Shown: piece after piece, positions 24,034-32,874 of the stretch
Position numbering within the stretch: the stretch's first letter is position 1
How the letters are laid out: each line of letters starts with the position of its first letter
From: an uncultured Eubacteriales bacterium
GTDB lineage: Bacteria > Bacillota > Clostridia > Christensenellales > Aristaeellaceae
Direction: 5' to 3'
Length of the DNA: 64,000 bases
Assembly (NCBI GenBank): GCA_900315675.1
Contig: OMZY01000002.1
Span: 124,001 to 188,000, forward strand
Program-made: the position numbers and the translations under genes
Notes under the pieces: model-generated
Database searches by the model: none
The model's input: only the letters and a program-made list of their open reading frames with translations
What the model was told of the DNA's origin: nothing

Positions 24034-25799
24034 TATTCTGCCTCCCCCATCTGGGTTTGCTGGATTTCCCGGTAAACCGGGCAGTTCCGCATCAGTTCCT
24101 CATGCGTACCCTTGCCGATCATTCCGCCCTCATCCAACACGATAATCTCGTCCAGGTTCATGATGGAAGAAATCCTCTGGGCGATTACGATCAGGGTAGT
24201 CCCGGCATACTTGCTGCTGATCGCCTTGCGCAGCTCCGCGTCTGTCCGGTAGTCCAGCGCCGAGGAACTGTCATCCAGGATCAGGATATCCGGTTTCGCT
24301 GCCAGGGCCCGGGCAATCAGCAGCCGCTGTTTCTGTCCGCCGGAAAAATTGCCGCCGTGAATGGCTGCCATATGATCCGCGCCGTCCTCATAATCCTTTA
24401 CAAAATCCGCCGCCAGGGCGTCGGCCAGCGCTTCTTCCAGCCTCTTGCCATCCACCTTCCGGCCGAAAACCACGTTTTCACGAATACTTGCCGCAAACAC
24501 CGTATCGTTCTGAAACACCGTGCCGAAACGCCTGCGCAGTACATCCCTGTCCAGGGTCCGCACGTCCCGGCCGCCGATAAATACATGTCCTTCCCCGGGA
24601 TCGTAGAAGCGCATCAGCAGGTTGATAATGGTAGTCTTCCCGCTGCCTGTGGCGCCGATAATGCCAAGGGAACCGCCTTTGCGGATTTCAAAATCCACAT
24701 CCTTCAGGCATTGCTGCCGTGCGAGCCCGGCGAAAGCCGCCTTATCCTGCGGTGTTTCTCCGTCGTCTTCAGCGTAGCTGAAGGTCACATGATCAAACAC
24801 AATGTAGCCTTCTCTGTCTGTCTTTGCGCCGGCTTCTGCCGGCAGGACGGCCAGATCCTCCTCCACCTCCGCCGCCCCGGCAATCCGTGCCGCTGAAGCG
24901 TTGGCTTTGGAGAGCATGAGAAACACACGGTTCAGGCCCATCACGCCCATCAGGATCATATTGAAATAGGTCAGAAAGGCCAGGATCACGCCTGGCTGCG
25001 TCACGCCCGCGTTCACCCGTTTGGCTCCGATAAAAACAATCAGCGTCAGGCCGATATTCAGGAACAGCGTCACCACCGGACCGGGAAGCGCCATGATAAT
25101 ACTGGCCCTGATATCCCGTTTAGAGGTAATGTCATTCGCTCCGCCGAAGCGCCGCATCTCATACGGTTCCTTGCTCAGCGCCTTCACCACACGGATACCG
25201 GTAATGTTTTCCCGCATGATCCGTACAATATCATCCATCCCCCGCTGTACCATGTCATACAGCGGAATCCCCTTGAAGGAGATGAATACCACCAGGCCGA
25301 TCATGATTGGTGCCATAATGCACAGGATCAGCGCCAGGCCTGTATCCATGGTCAGCGTAATCGCAATCCCACCGATCAGCATAATCGGTGCCCGGATCCC
25401 CAGCGTTTGCGCCGCCCGGATAAAGTTCTGCACATTGTAGGTGTCGGAGGTCATCCGGGAAATCAGAGAAGGCAGGCCGATCTCATCCGTCTGTCTGCCG
25501 GAAAGGTTCAGTGCGGAATGGAACAGATCACGCCGGATCGTGAAGATACTTTCCTTGGCGATCCATACTGCCTTTTTATTGGCCGTCACATTCAGGAACC
25601 GCACCAGGCAGGCCAGGAGGATCATCGCTCCGCCCCACATCAAAACCGGCGCCGTCTGTTTTTGCGGCACCACATGGTCCAGCAGATGCTCCATGACATA
25701 AGGAATCAGCAGCTCCGTCAGCGTTCCGGCCAGTTTCAGGAGCATCCCGAACAGGATCATCCACCGGTATTTTCTGATATGCTTCCAAAGAAACTTCAT
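24033..25799 (-). CDS. ABC exporter half-transporter, degenerate-site subunit
   Basis: This 588-residue half-transporter has a membrane domain with FINNIG-type coupling regions and an ATPase domain: Walker A GATGSGKTT, signature FSGGQKQRL, and Walker B ILILDDSSSALD, where aspartate replaces the catalytic glutamate. The switch histidine position reads AQRIS, with glutamine instead of histidine. Both changes mark the non-catalytic site of heterodimeric exporters. It starts 4 bp inside the end of the MFS gene (ATGA), so the exporter is translated with the sugar-related genes upstream. Confidence 0.92.
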   Translation of the reverse strand: MKFLWKHIRKYRWMILFGMLLKLAGTLTELLIPYVMEHLLDHVVPQKQTAPVLMWGGAMILLACLVRFLNVTANKKAVWIAKESIFTIRRDLFHSALNLSGRQTDEIGLPSLISRMTSDTYNVQNFIRAAQTLGIRAPIMLIGGIAITLTMDTGLALILCIMAPIMIGLVVFISFKGIPLYDMVQRGMDDIVRIMRENITGIRVVKALSKEPYEMRRFGGANDITSKRDIRASIIMALPGPVVTLFLNIGLTLIVFIGAKRVNAGVTQPGVILAFLTYFNMILMGVMGLNRVFLMLSKANASAARIAGAAEVEEDLAVLPAEAGAKTDREGYIVFDHVTFSYAEDDGETPQDKAAFAGLARQQCLKDVDFEIRKGGSLGIIGATGSGKTTIINLLMRFYDPGEGHVFIGGRDVRTLDRDVLRRRFGTVFQNDTVFAASIRENVVFGRKVDGKRLEEALADALAADFVKDYEDGADHMAAIHGGNFSGGQKQRLLIARALAAKPDILILDDSSSALDYRTDAELRKAISSKYAGTTLIVIAQRISSIMNLDEIIVLDEGGMIGKGTHEELMRNCPVYREIQQTQMGEAE

Positions 25800-27127
25800 C
25801 TGTTCCCCCGATTTTCCGCACTTTTTCTTTTACGAAGCAGCCAGGCGGTCAGCACCGCAGTCAGAATTATCAGTACAATCAGCGCCGTCAGAAAAATATC
25901 CGCACTGGGCAGGAACGAGGTGGTACCGTCGCTGTTGGAAACGGTTGGCGCATTCCGGAGCACCCATGCGCCGATCTGCGGGCCGATGATGCCGGGAATC
26001 AGCACCTGGGACAGAATCCGCAGTCCCTGAAATCGGCCTGCCATGTGTTCCGGCGTATAGTTGCGCAGCTGTGTACCGAATGCTGCCATTCCGCTCAGGT
26101 AACCGGACATCATCAGGAACGAACCGATGAATACCGGGATCTTCATCGCTATACCCTCCGCCGGAATCACAGAAGGCACCAGCCAGAACAGCACAAATCC
26201 CAGAGCCAGCAGGAACACGGCCGGAAGGACCGTCTTCCTGAATCCGAAACGGTCAATCAGCTTTCCGAAGAAGAACGTCACTGCAGCGGCCAGGATGATG
26301 GCCGGCGCCATAATCAGCACATAGTCCGCCATGCCCAGCGTCTGCTCATAGTAGATGATCAGGTAGGGCATGTAGATCTGGATGGAAATGTTGAAGAGAA
26401 TAAAGGCTGCCATGGAAAAATACAGCACCGCGTTTTTCCGGATCACATCCGGCCGGAATCCATACAGGATCGTGGCAAAATAGCCCAGGCTGTCCGGATT
26501 TTTCACCGGAGCTTCTTCCACCAGGAAGAACCCCAGGATACCGATCAGCAGGACCAGACCGCCGATAATACAGTAGATGGTCGTCCAGCTGGAAGCCTGG
26601 TCCAGGTCAAATCCCATGAATCCGCCGAACACCACCAGGATGGATATCAGCGGCATCATGGAATTGATGCCTTCGGCAGCCCCGCGGTTGGTGGCGTCTG
26701 TGGAATCGGTCAGCCATGCGTTGTATGCGGCGTCGTTTGCCGTGGAACCGAAGAAAGTCATCACGCAGTCCATGATGATCACCAGCGTGATTCCGATGGT
26801 TGCCGCGCCGGTCACCATGCCGAACAGGGAGGAAATCACGTCCTTCCGGATCAGGGCAAAGGAAATAATGGAAATGCCCCAGGCAATGTATCCGGCACAC
26901 ATGAAGATTTTCCGCTTCCCGATCCGGTCAGACAGGGCCCCCATCAGGATGGTAGTCAGCGTAGCGGCAATGGCGCTGGCAGTGACCATCAGCGCAATAT
27001 CCGATGCAGACGCGCGAAACATTTTGTAAATGAACACGTTGAAATACATATTCTCCACGACCCACGCGATCTGGCCGGTCAGCGAGAATATGATCAGGGC
27101 CGCCTGGAATTTCCTGTTCTTCTTCAT
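25796..27127 (-). CDS. MFS transporter
   Basis: This 443-residue protein has about 12 membrane segments and the loop motif GALSDRIGKRK between helices 2 and 3, with a matching loop FGKLIDRFGFRK in the second half. Both are standard for the major facilitator superfamily. A central NAAYNAWLTDSTDATNRG stretch resembles sugar-related MFS proteins (GPH-like). The gene follows a GH2 glycosidase by 29 bp, so oligosaccharide or glycoside import is a reasonable but unproved role. Confidence 0.88.
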   Translation of the reverse strand: MKKNRKFQAALIIFSLTGQIAWVVENMYFNVFIYKMFRASASDIALMVTASAIAATLTTILMGALSDRIGKRKIFMCAGYIAWGISIISFALIRKDVISSLFGMVTGAATIGITLVIIMDCVMTFFGSTANDAAYNAWLTDSTDATNRGAAEGINSMMPLISILVVFGGFMGFDLDQASSWTTIYCIIGGLVLLIGILGFFLVEEAPVKNPDSLGYFATILYGFRPDVIRKNAVLYFSMAAFILFNISIQIYMPYLIIYYEQTLGMADYVLIMAPAIILAAAVTFFFGKLIDRFGFRKTVLPAVFLLALGFVLFWLVPSVIPAEGIAMKIPVFIGSFLMMSGYLSGMAAFGTQLRNYTPEHMAGRFQGLRILSQVLIPGIIGPQIGAWVLRNAPTVSNSDGTTSFLPSADIFLTALIVLIILTAVLTAWLLRKRKSAENRGNR

Positions 27128-27156
27128 GGGAGCACCTCTTATTCCTCCGGTCTCTT

Positions 27157-28833
27157 TCAGGCCTGCTCGTTCATCGTCCTGTAAAGCCTTTCGGATACAT
27201 CCCTGAACTCGTCCGGGGTCACCTTGGCTTCCTTCCGGTCAAAGGTCAGCAGGCCGTTGGTTTCATCCTCAACATCTGAAACCTGGGTGTATACGGCAGC
27301 GCACAATCCCTTCGAAATCAGGGGGAGCACCTCTTCCAGGTACAGTGCTTTCAGGTCACGGACAAAAGCTTCCCTGTCTTCATACTTTTTGTATCCGTAT
27401 GTCTTTTTCAGGTTATAGCTGTGCTCCGGAATTTTGAGGGACCATCCGCCGAACTCTGACAGGAACTGCGGCCGGTCCTGTTTTCCGGTCCGGAGCTTTT
27501 TGAAATAGATGTGAAGGCTTTCCACGTCGCTCAGTTTCCGGGCAAACCAGCCGGAAGTACTGTCAGCAAACCGGCTGGCATCCAGCGCTTTCAGCCGCCG
27601 GTAGGCGTCGTCCGCACAGAACTGTCCCCAGCCCTCGTTGAAAATGGTCCACAGGCAGATACAGGGATGATTGTCCAGAAGGCGGACGGTTGCGTCCATC
27701 GTCTTCAGAAAATTCTCCCTGGCCGTCCGGTCCCGGTTCAGGCGTGCGTCCTTCATGGGTTTCCATCCGGCTGTCGGCAGGATGGTATCGCGCAGGAAGC
27801 GGTATTCTCCGCAATTCACCATGTCCTGGAAAACGATCATTCCCAGCCGGTCGCAGTCGTAGTAGAACTGTTCCGGCTCGATTTTGATGTGTTTCCGCAG
27901 CATGTTGAAACCGAGCGCTTTCATGGCCAGGATATCCGCTTCATAGCAGGACGGATCTGCCGGCGTATACAGGCCGTCGCTCCAGTATCCCTGATCCAGC
28001 AGGCCGTGGAAGAAATACGGTTTACCGTTCAGGCAAAGCCGCCGGATTCCGTTGACGCGCTCAATGGACAGCGTTCTCAGGGCGAAATAAGCCTCCGCCC
28101 GATCCTCTCCCGCAGCAACTGTGAACCGGTACAGATACGGGTTCTCCGGACTCCAGCAGACCGGATCTTCGATCCCGATCCGGACTGTGCCCCGCACCAG
28201 AGGATAACAGACGCCGTTCATTTCAACCGCGCCTTCTTCAGCGCCGTTTACCGTGATCTCCGCGTAATCCCTGCCCGTATGGATCGTCAGGGAGTGAATA
28301 TACCGTTCCGGAACCGGCTCAAGCCATACCGTCTGCCAGATTCCGGACACCGGGGTATACCACATGCCTCCCCGCTTTTCTTTCTGTTTGCCCCAGGGAT
28401 GCTGATGGGACAGATCGTTCACCGCTGTGACCGACAGTTCATTTTCCCCTTCACAGACCAGATCTGTAATATCCGCCGAAAAGGAAAGATAGCTCTCATC
28501 ATGGGAAACCGCTTCTTTTCCGTTGATCCTGACCGTCGCTTTCCGGCTGACAGCGCCGAAGTGAAGCAGAATCCGTTCCCCCTGCCAGTCCTCCGGCACG
28601 GTGAAGCGCCTGGAATACACCATTTCCCGGCCGTATTCCATTGGCAGGTTTACACCTGAAAGCAGGCTTTCCGGACAGAACGGAACCCGGATTTCCGTTT
28701 TTGTCCCGCCGCTGATAAACTCCCATTGTCCGTTCAGGCACAGCCAGTCCTTCCGGACCAGCTGCGGACGCGGATAGGTATTCCACGGCATACCGGTCAG
28801 CGTTTCCCCGGCGGATGTGAATAAGTTCTGCAT
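27157..28833 (-). CDS. Glycoside hydrolase family 2 (beta-galactosidase/beta-glucuronidase-like)
   Basis: This 558-residue enzyme has the GH2 order: sugar-binding jelly roll (NGQWEFISGG, YSRRFTVPEDWQGERILLHFGAV), an immunoglobulin-like domain, and a TIM barrel starting near LCLNGKPYFFHG. The acid/base is E400 in WTIFNEGWG and the nucleophile E460 in FLSEFGG. It is shorter than LacZ and has no signal peptide, so it should act in the cytoplasm on imported oligosaccharides. The start ATG at 28833 has GGAGG 6 bp upstream; an open frame 11 codons earlier would overlap the gene before it. The sugar specificity is unclear. Confidence 0.92.
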   Translation of the reverse strand: MQNLFTSAGETLTGMPWNTYPRPQLVRKDWLCLNGQWEFISGGTKTEIRVPFCPESLLSGVNLPMEYGREMVYSRRFTVPEDWQGERILLHFGAVSRKATVRINGKEAVSHDESYLSFSADITDLVCEGENELSVTAVNDLSHQHPWGKQKEKRGGMWYTPVSGIWQTVWLEPVPERYIHSLTIHTGRDYAEITVNGAEEGAVEMNGVCYPLVRGTVRIGIEDPVCWSPENPYLYRFTVAAGEDRAEAYFALRTLSIERVNGIRRLCLNGKPYFFHGLLDQGYWSDGLYTPADPSCYEADILAMKALGFNMLRKHIKIEPEQFYYDCDRLGMIVFQDMVNCGEYRFLRDTILPTAGWKPMKDARLNRDRTARENFLKTMDATVRLLDNHPCICLWTIFNEGWGQFCADDAYRRLKALDASRFADSTSGWFARKLSDVESLHIYFKKLRTGKQDRPQFLSEFGGWSLKIPEHSYNLKKTYGYKKYEDREAFVRDLKALYLEEVLPLISKGLCAAVYTQVSDVEDETNGLLTFDRKEAKVTPDEFRDVSERLYRTMNEQA

Positions 28834-28853
28834 TGGAATCCTCCGGCTTTCTT

Positions 28854-29690
28854 TTACACGTTCCACAGCTGATGCTCTTTCAGCCAGGCAACGGATTTTT
28901 TCAGTGCCTCAACGGTCTTTGTTTCCAGGACGCACCGTGCGTTTCGCTGTGCCGCCAGGCCAAGCCTTGCGGCCAGATCCAGCTCTCCGTCGCCGAGCGC
29001 CAGATGATTTTTGGCCGGCGTTTCTGTCGCGTCATGGATGTGAAAATGAATCAGCCTGTCCTGATGTTCGGTGATAAACGGAACGTCCGTCTCATGTACC
29101 GCCTTTGAATGGCCGATATCCCAGGTCAGTCCGAAGACGGGGCTTTCCAGCAGGTATCGGACAGCTTCCTGCTCGTAGCTGCGAAAGCCGTCTGTGTTTT
29201 CTACGGCAATGCGGATATCCTCCGCTCCGATCCACTCCTCGCAGCAGGCCCGGAAGGAAGCGAAGGCTTTCATGTAAGTTTCAAAATCCCGCTCATACAT
29301 CTGCACTTTCCGGTCCGGAAGGGTGATATAAATGCCGGGATTCATGTGCATATTCAGCGTCAGGGGCCGCTTTTCCGGATCCAGGCAGTCTCGGAGTCCC
29401 ATCAGCTTCCGGGTCACTTCAATGGACTGCCGGACGGTTTCCAGGTAGGCTTCCGAAACCAGCCGGTTGAAATCTGCGATGTTCAGGTTTTCATCCAGGT
29501 GGATGGTATAGTAGATTCCGGCCTTTTCTGCGGCCCGGATCAGCTTCTCCGTCTTCTGCAGCTCGTCTGTCTGATATTCAGGGAAATTCATGTTCAGTTC
29601 AATAAAGCGCAGGCCGAGGCTTTCGCACAGGTCAATGTTGTCCTGCAGCGTGTGATTTTCAATCAGGGTCGGCATACCGAAATGAATCAT
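28854..29690 (-). CDS. Sugar phosphate isomerase/epimerase-like TIM barrel
   Basis: This 278-residue protein is of AP endonuclease family 2 type. The barrel strands carry metal-ligand-like residues: ELNMNFPEY, YTIHLDENLN, MHMNPGI, AVENTDGF, LTWDIGHSKAVHE and HFHIHDATE. The E, H, D and H positions are those expected to bind the divalent metal of sugar isomerases/epimerases. It lies 20 bp upstream of the GH2 gene and 27 bp downstream of the YitT gene. Its exact substrate cannot be read from sequence. Confidence 0.85.
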   Translation of the reverse strand: MIHFGMPTLIENHTLQDNIDLCESLGLRFIELNMNFPEYQTDELQKTEKLIRAAEKAGIYYTIHLDENLNIADFNRLVSEAYLETVRQSIEVTRKLMGLRDCLDPEKRPLTLNMHMNPGIYITLPDRKVQMYERDFETYMKAFASFRACCEEWIGAEDIRIAVENTDGFRSYEQEAVRYLLESPVFGLTWDIGHSKAVHETDVPFITEHQDRLIHFHIHDATETPAKNHLALGDGELDLAARLGLAAQRNARCVLETKTVEALKKSVAWLKEHQLWNV

Positions 29691-29717
29691 ATGAATTTCT
29701 CCTCCTGATCTGTGGTT

Positions 29718-30578
29718 TCAGTTCACTCCGCGGAATCCTTTTCCGATGATCTCCGTGCTGGAGGTGATGATCATGAACGCCGCGGGATCCTGCTTGTGGA
29801 TGTAGTTCCGGAGCAGCACCGCTTCATGCCGTGATACCACCGTCAGCAGCACGGTTTTTCCCTCGTGAGTATAGGAGCCCTCCCCGTGCAGGCGGGTCGC
29901 GCCCCGGTGCAGCTCCGCGGTGATAAATTGTTCAATGGGTTCCGGATCGGATGTGATGATCTGGAAGCACTTCTTGGTTTTCAGGTTATCTGTCACAAGA
30001 TCCATGAACAGGGACTTGATAATCAGGCCCAGGATGGAGAAAAGTCCTGTTTCCATGCCGAACGCGAAGCAGGCGGATACGGTGATGATGATATCGCTGC
30101 AAAGCAGCGCGATGCCGATGTTCAGCGCCGTATGCTTTTTCAGGATCATTGCGATAATATCCGTCCCGCCGGAAGAGGCGTCCAGGTTGAACAGGATCGC
30201 GGAACCCACCGCCGGCAGACCGACGGCAAACAGCAGCTCCACCAGCGGCTGGGAGGTCATCGGCGCCTCCAGGGGACAGATCACTTCCAGCAGCTGCAGG
30301 GTGCCGGACAACAGCAGCGAAGCATACACTGTCCGGATCCCGAAGGATTTTCCGAATACTGCGAATCCGAGGGCCAGCAGCGCAATGTTGATAATCGTTA
30401 CCAGGGTTCCGGGAGTAATGGAAGGAATATAATGTCCCAGGATAATGGCTATGCCCGTGACCCCGCCGGTGGAAAAATGGTTGGGAAACTTGAAGAAATA
30501 GATTCCCGCCGACATAATCAGAATTCCGGCCGTAATAAAGAGCCATTCCTTCAGTGTAACCTTCTGCTCCCTGGACAT
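29718..30578 (-). CDS. YitT family membrane protein (DUF161-DUF2179)
   Basis: This 286-residue protein has five or six hydrophobic helices, with NHFSTGGVTGIAIILGHY and LDASSGGTDIIAMILKKHT as YitT signatures. A C-terminal soluble DUF2179 domain follows from about residue 210 (GATRLHGEGSYTHEGKTVLLTVVSRHEA). The family function is not established. GGAGG precedes the ATG and a promoter lies at 30620-30648. It seems to be first in a six-gene operon running to 22264. Confidence 0.9.
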   Translation of the reverse strand: MSREQKVTLKEWLFITAGILIMSAGIYFFKFPNHFSTGGVTGIAIILGHYIPSITPGTLVTIINIALLALGFAVFGKSFGIRTVYASLLLSGTLQLLEVICPLEAPMTSQPLVELLFAVGLPAVGSAILFNLDASSGGTDIIAMILKKHTALNIGIALLCSDIIITVSACFAFGMETGLFSILGLIIKSLFMDLVTDNLKTKKCFQIITSDPEPIEQFITAELHRGATRLHGEGSYTHEGKTVLLTVVSRHEAVLLRNYIHKQDPAAFMIITSSTEIIGKGFRGVN

Positions 30579-30619
30579 ATGCTTTTTCCTCCAACTGCAA
30601 CCATATACAATAATAAGTT

Positions 30620-30648
30620 ATTATACCATCATTCTCTGCAAATCAGAA
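30620..30648 (-). promoter_or_regulatory. Promoter upstream of yitT
   Basis: In minus-strand reading, TTCTGA, a 17-bp spacer and a perfect TATAAT at 30620-30625. Confidence 0.55.
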
Positions 30649-30711
30649 GAATCAAAAACCAGCTTTTCATTTCCCGTACCTGTCCTGTTTCCACACATCA
30701 TTCAATTCAAA

Positions 30712-30745
30712 AAAACAGTTTCCGGATCACTCCGGAAACTGTTTT
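30712..30745 (-). terminator. Terminator of the XRE-ABC operon
   Basis: A perfect 15-bp stem with AAAACAGTTTCCGGA and a 4-base loop is followed on the minus strand by a long T-run. It ends the operon finishing at 30775. Confidence 0.92.
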
Positions 30746-30752
30746 ATCCGCC

Positions 30753-30773
30753 ATTCTTCATTTTTCATTCTTC
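30753..30773. repeat. Three tandem heptamers ATTYTTC
   Basis: The units are ATTCTTC, ATTTTTC and ATTCTTC, the same as the five-unit run at 1641. They lie directly at the 3' end of a minus-strand gene, as at 1641. Confidence 0.7.
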
Positions 30774-30774
30774 A

Positions 30775-31422
30775 TTACAAACTGAGGTCTTCTTCCTCAA
30801 ACCGTTTCGTGCTCATCTGCACACTCTTTGCCGTTCCGCCGGCAAACAGCGCCAGTCCCGCCAGGGTAAACAGGCCCTTGTCGCTCAGGTTCTGCGGATC
30901 CGGCGTATCCAGTGCCTGGAAGAACGGCACTGTGTACGTGGCGGCAATTTCCATAATAATCCACAGGAACATGGCGCCTGCGGCAAATGCAAAAGCCTTT
31001 CCGGGCTTGTTGATGTCCCTGTAGTAAAGCGGGAAGAAAATCATGTTGAAAAGGGCGAAAGCAATCATTCCCTCTCCGATCAGCGCCAGTCCCGCGTCCA
31101 GGCCGGCCGGATTCGGCATATTCCCGATGGCGTTCTTCAGCAGGATCATCAGGCCGATCAGCAGCAGGTCCAGGATTTCCAGCACTGTACAGAACAGGAT
31201 CCTGGCCTTCACCGCGTCCCCGCGGGATACCGGCAGGGTCAGGGTATAGGAAGCGTCATGGTTTTCCCGCGCCGTCAGGCAGATAAAGTAGATTGCCAGT
31301 CCCATATAGAAGCAGCTTACCGTATAGGGATATCCCGGCACCAGTACCAGTGCCGCGCACAGAAGCATGATATATCCCGTGGGATGCATGCACAGTTTCC
31401 ACTCTTTCATCAGCAGCTTCAT
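30775..31422 (-). CDS. ABC-2 type transporter permease
   Basis: This 215-residue protein has about six membrane helices and an ABC-2 permease layout, with an N-terminal amphipathic KLLMKEWKLCMHP segment and LTLPVSRGDAVKARIL between helices 2 and 3. It overlaps the ATPase gene by 4 bp (ATGA). With that ATPase it forms a two-gene exporter under an XRE-AbrB regulator, an arrangement common for membrane-stress or antimicrobial-peptide systems. The substrate is unknown. Confidence 0.86.
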   Translation of the reverse strand: MKLLMKEWKLCMHPTGYIMLLCAALVLVPGYPYTVSCFYMGLAIYFICLTARENHDASYTLTLPVSRGDAVKARILFCTVLEILDLLLIGLMILLKNAIGNMPNPAGLDAGLALIGEGMIAFALFNMIFFPLYYRDINKPGKAFAFAAGAMFLWIIMEIAATYTVPFFQALDTPDPQNLSDKGLFTLAGLALFAGGTAKSVQMSTKRFEEEDLSL

Positions 31423-32273
31423 GCTTCCTCTCCCTCCTTTTCCAGATGAATCATAATCTCCTCCAGGCTTGCCGCCCGGGTCTCAGTGTTTCCGGCTTCT
31501 TCTTTCCGGATCAGCACGGTATAGCCGTCCCGTACCCGGCAGCAGCCTTTTGCCGTCGCTTTCAGTTCCTCCGGTATCTCTTTTCCGCATTCCGCAATCC
31601 GCCAGTTCTCCCGGAACGTTTCCAGTTCCTCATCCGCTTTCAGCTTTCCTTCCTGCAGAAACAGGATCCGGTCGGCGCATTTTTCCAGATCTGAAGTAAT
31701 ATGCGTGGAAAAGAAAACCGTTTTTCCCTCATCCTTCAGTTTCAGGAAGATTTCCACCAGTTCCTCCCGGCTGACCGGATCCAGGCCGCTGGTCGGTTCG
31801 TCCAGGATCAGCAGCTCCGCCCCGTGGCTCAGTGCCAGCGCCAGGGCGTACTTGATTTTCATACCGTTGGAAAGCTCCGCCGGCGTCTTTTCCTCATCCA
31901 GGCTGAAGGCATTCAGCCATTTCCGGTAAGCGCCGTCATCCCATCCGGGATAGAAGGTTTTTGTCACCGCTGTGATCGTCTTCAGTTTCTTCCGGGTATA
32001 GTACGTCATTCCGGCGGATACGAATCCGATCTTTTCCTTGATTTCCCGGTCATGCTCCGGGTATTCCATCCCGAAGAAGGAGATGTCTCCCGCGTCAGGT
32101 TTCACAAACGCCAGGATACTGTTGATGGTTGTGGTCTTGCCCGCGCCGTTCCGTCCGATAAAACCTGTAATACTACCCGGCACCAGTTCAAAGGAGACAT
32201 CCTCCAGCCTGAAGGCCGGATATTGCTTGCAAAGTCCCTTCACTTTCAACGGGCTTGTCATTTCAATAGCCAT
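31419..32273 (-). CDS. ABC transporter ATP-binding protein
   Basis: This 284-residue ATPase shows Walker A GRNGAGKTT, Q-loop region GFVSAGMTYY, a signature region LSNGMKIKYALAL, Walker B LLILDEPTSGLD and the H-loop STHIT. The signature LSNGM rather than LSGGQ is usual in this ABC-2 exporter subgroup. The ATG at 32273 is preceded by GGAGG and overlaps the regulator gene by 11 bp. An upstream in-frame ATG at 32294 lacks a ribosome site. Confidence 0.92.
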   Translation of the reverse strand: MAIEMTSPLKVKGLCKQYPAFRLEDVSFELVPGSITGFIGRNGAGKTTTINSILAFVKPDAGDISFFGMEYPEHDREIKEKIGFVSAGMTYYTRKKLKTITAVTKTFYPGWDDGAYRKWLNAFSLDEEKTPAELSNGMKIKYALALALSHGAELLILDEPTSGLDPVSREELVEIFLKLKDEGKTVFFSTHITSDLEKCADRILFLQEGKLKADEELETFRENWRIAECGKEIPEELKATAKGCCRVRDGYTVLIRKEEAGNTETRAASLEEIMIHLEKEGEEA

Positions 32274-32679
32274 TTCGTATTTCCTCCGCAACACTCATAA
32301 AAAACTCCGCGTTTACCAGTGCGATGCCGCTGTTTTCATCCCCGAGCACCATCAGCTGGTCTCCGGGATTGATATTGAAAACACGCCGTGCACGGACCGG
32401 GATTACAATCTGTCCCTTATCGCCCACTGTCACCACGCCGAACATGTGCTTTCCTCTCATGCCTGGCCGGCCGTCCAGTTCATTTTCCGGCGCGTTCGTA
32501 AGATCATCCAGGGAAACTTTCAGCGCGGAAGCCAGTTTTCCGGCCATTTCCAGGTCCGGCACGCTTTCACCGGTTTCCCACTTGGCAATGGTCTGCCGGG
32601 CAACGCCCACCAGCTCCGCCATCGCTTCCTGGGTCAGCTCGTTCTGTTTCCGCAGTTTCTGAAGATTCTTTCCGATCAT
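32263..32679 (-). CDS. XRE-type HTH regulator fused to an AbrB/SpoVT-like domain
   Basis: This 138-residue protein has an N-terminal XRE helix-turn-helix (LRKQNELTQEAMAELVGVARQTIAKWETGESVPDLEM) and a C-terminal swapped-hairpin AbrB-like domain (FGVVTVGDKGQIVIPVRARRVFNINPGDQLMVLGD). Both domains can bind DNA, which is unusual for so short a protein. It is the first gene of the operon with the ABC-2 exporter and probably represses it. Confidence 0.9.
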   Translation of the reverse strand: MIGKNLQKLRKQNELTQEAMAELVGVARQTIAKWETGESVPDLEMAGKLASALKVSLDDLTNAPENELDGRPGMRGKHMFGVVTVGDKGQIVIPVRARRVFNINPGDQLMVLGDENSGIALVNAEFFMSVAEEIRNGY

Positions 32680-32874
32680 ACATTTCCCACCTTTCGCACT
32701 TTATGATAATATATAATCCTTAGTGCTTCAACCATCTCAAGCTTACATTTCCACCCCGGAATGTTAATCTTCGGTGACATTCATCACCGCAACAATTGTC
32801 TATTGTCTTCCGGGGATGGGAGGCATATAGTTAAATCAGCTGCTGAAACTGTTCTGAGTAAGGAGGTTTTCCTC
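32680..32874. promoter_or_regulatory. Divergent control region with esterase promoter
   Basis: The plus-strand promoter is TTGTCT at 32803-32808, a 17-bp spacer and TATAGT at 32826-32831. On the minus side TTGAAG with TTATCA or TATTAT lies close upstream of the XRE gene but with imperfect spacing. A short dyad GGTGA-N7-TCACC lies at 32774-32789. Confidence 0.55.
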
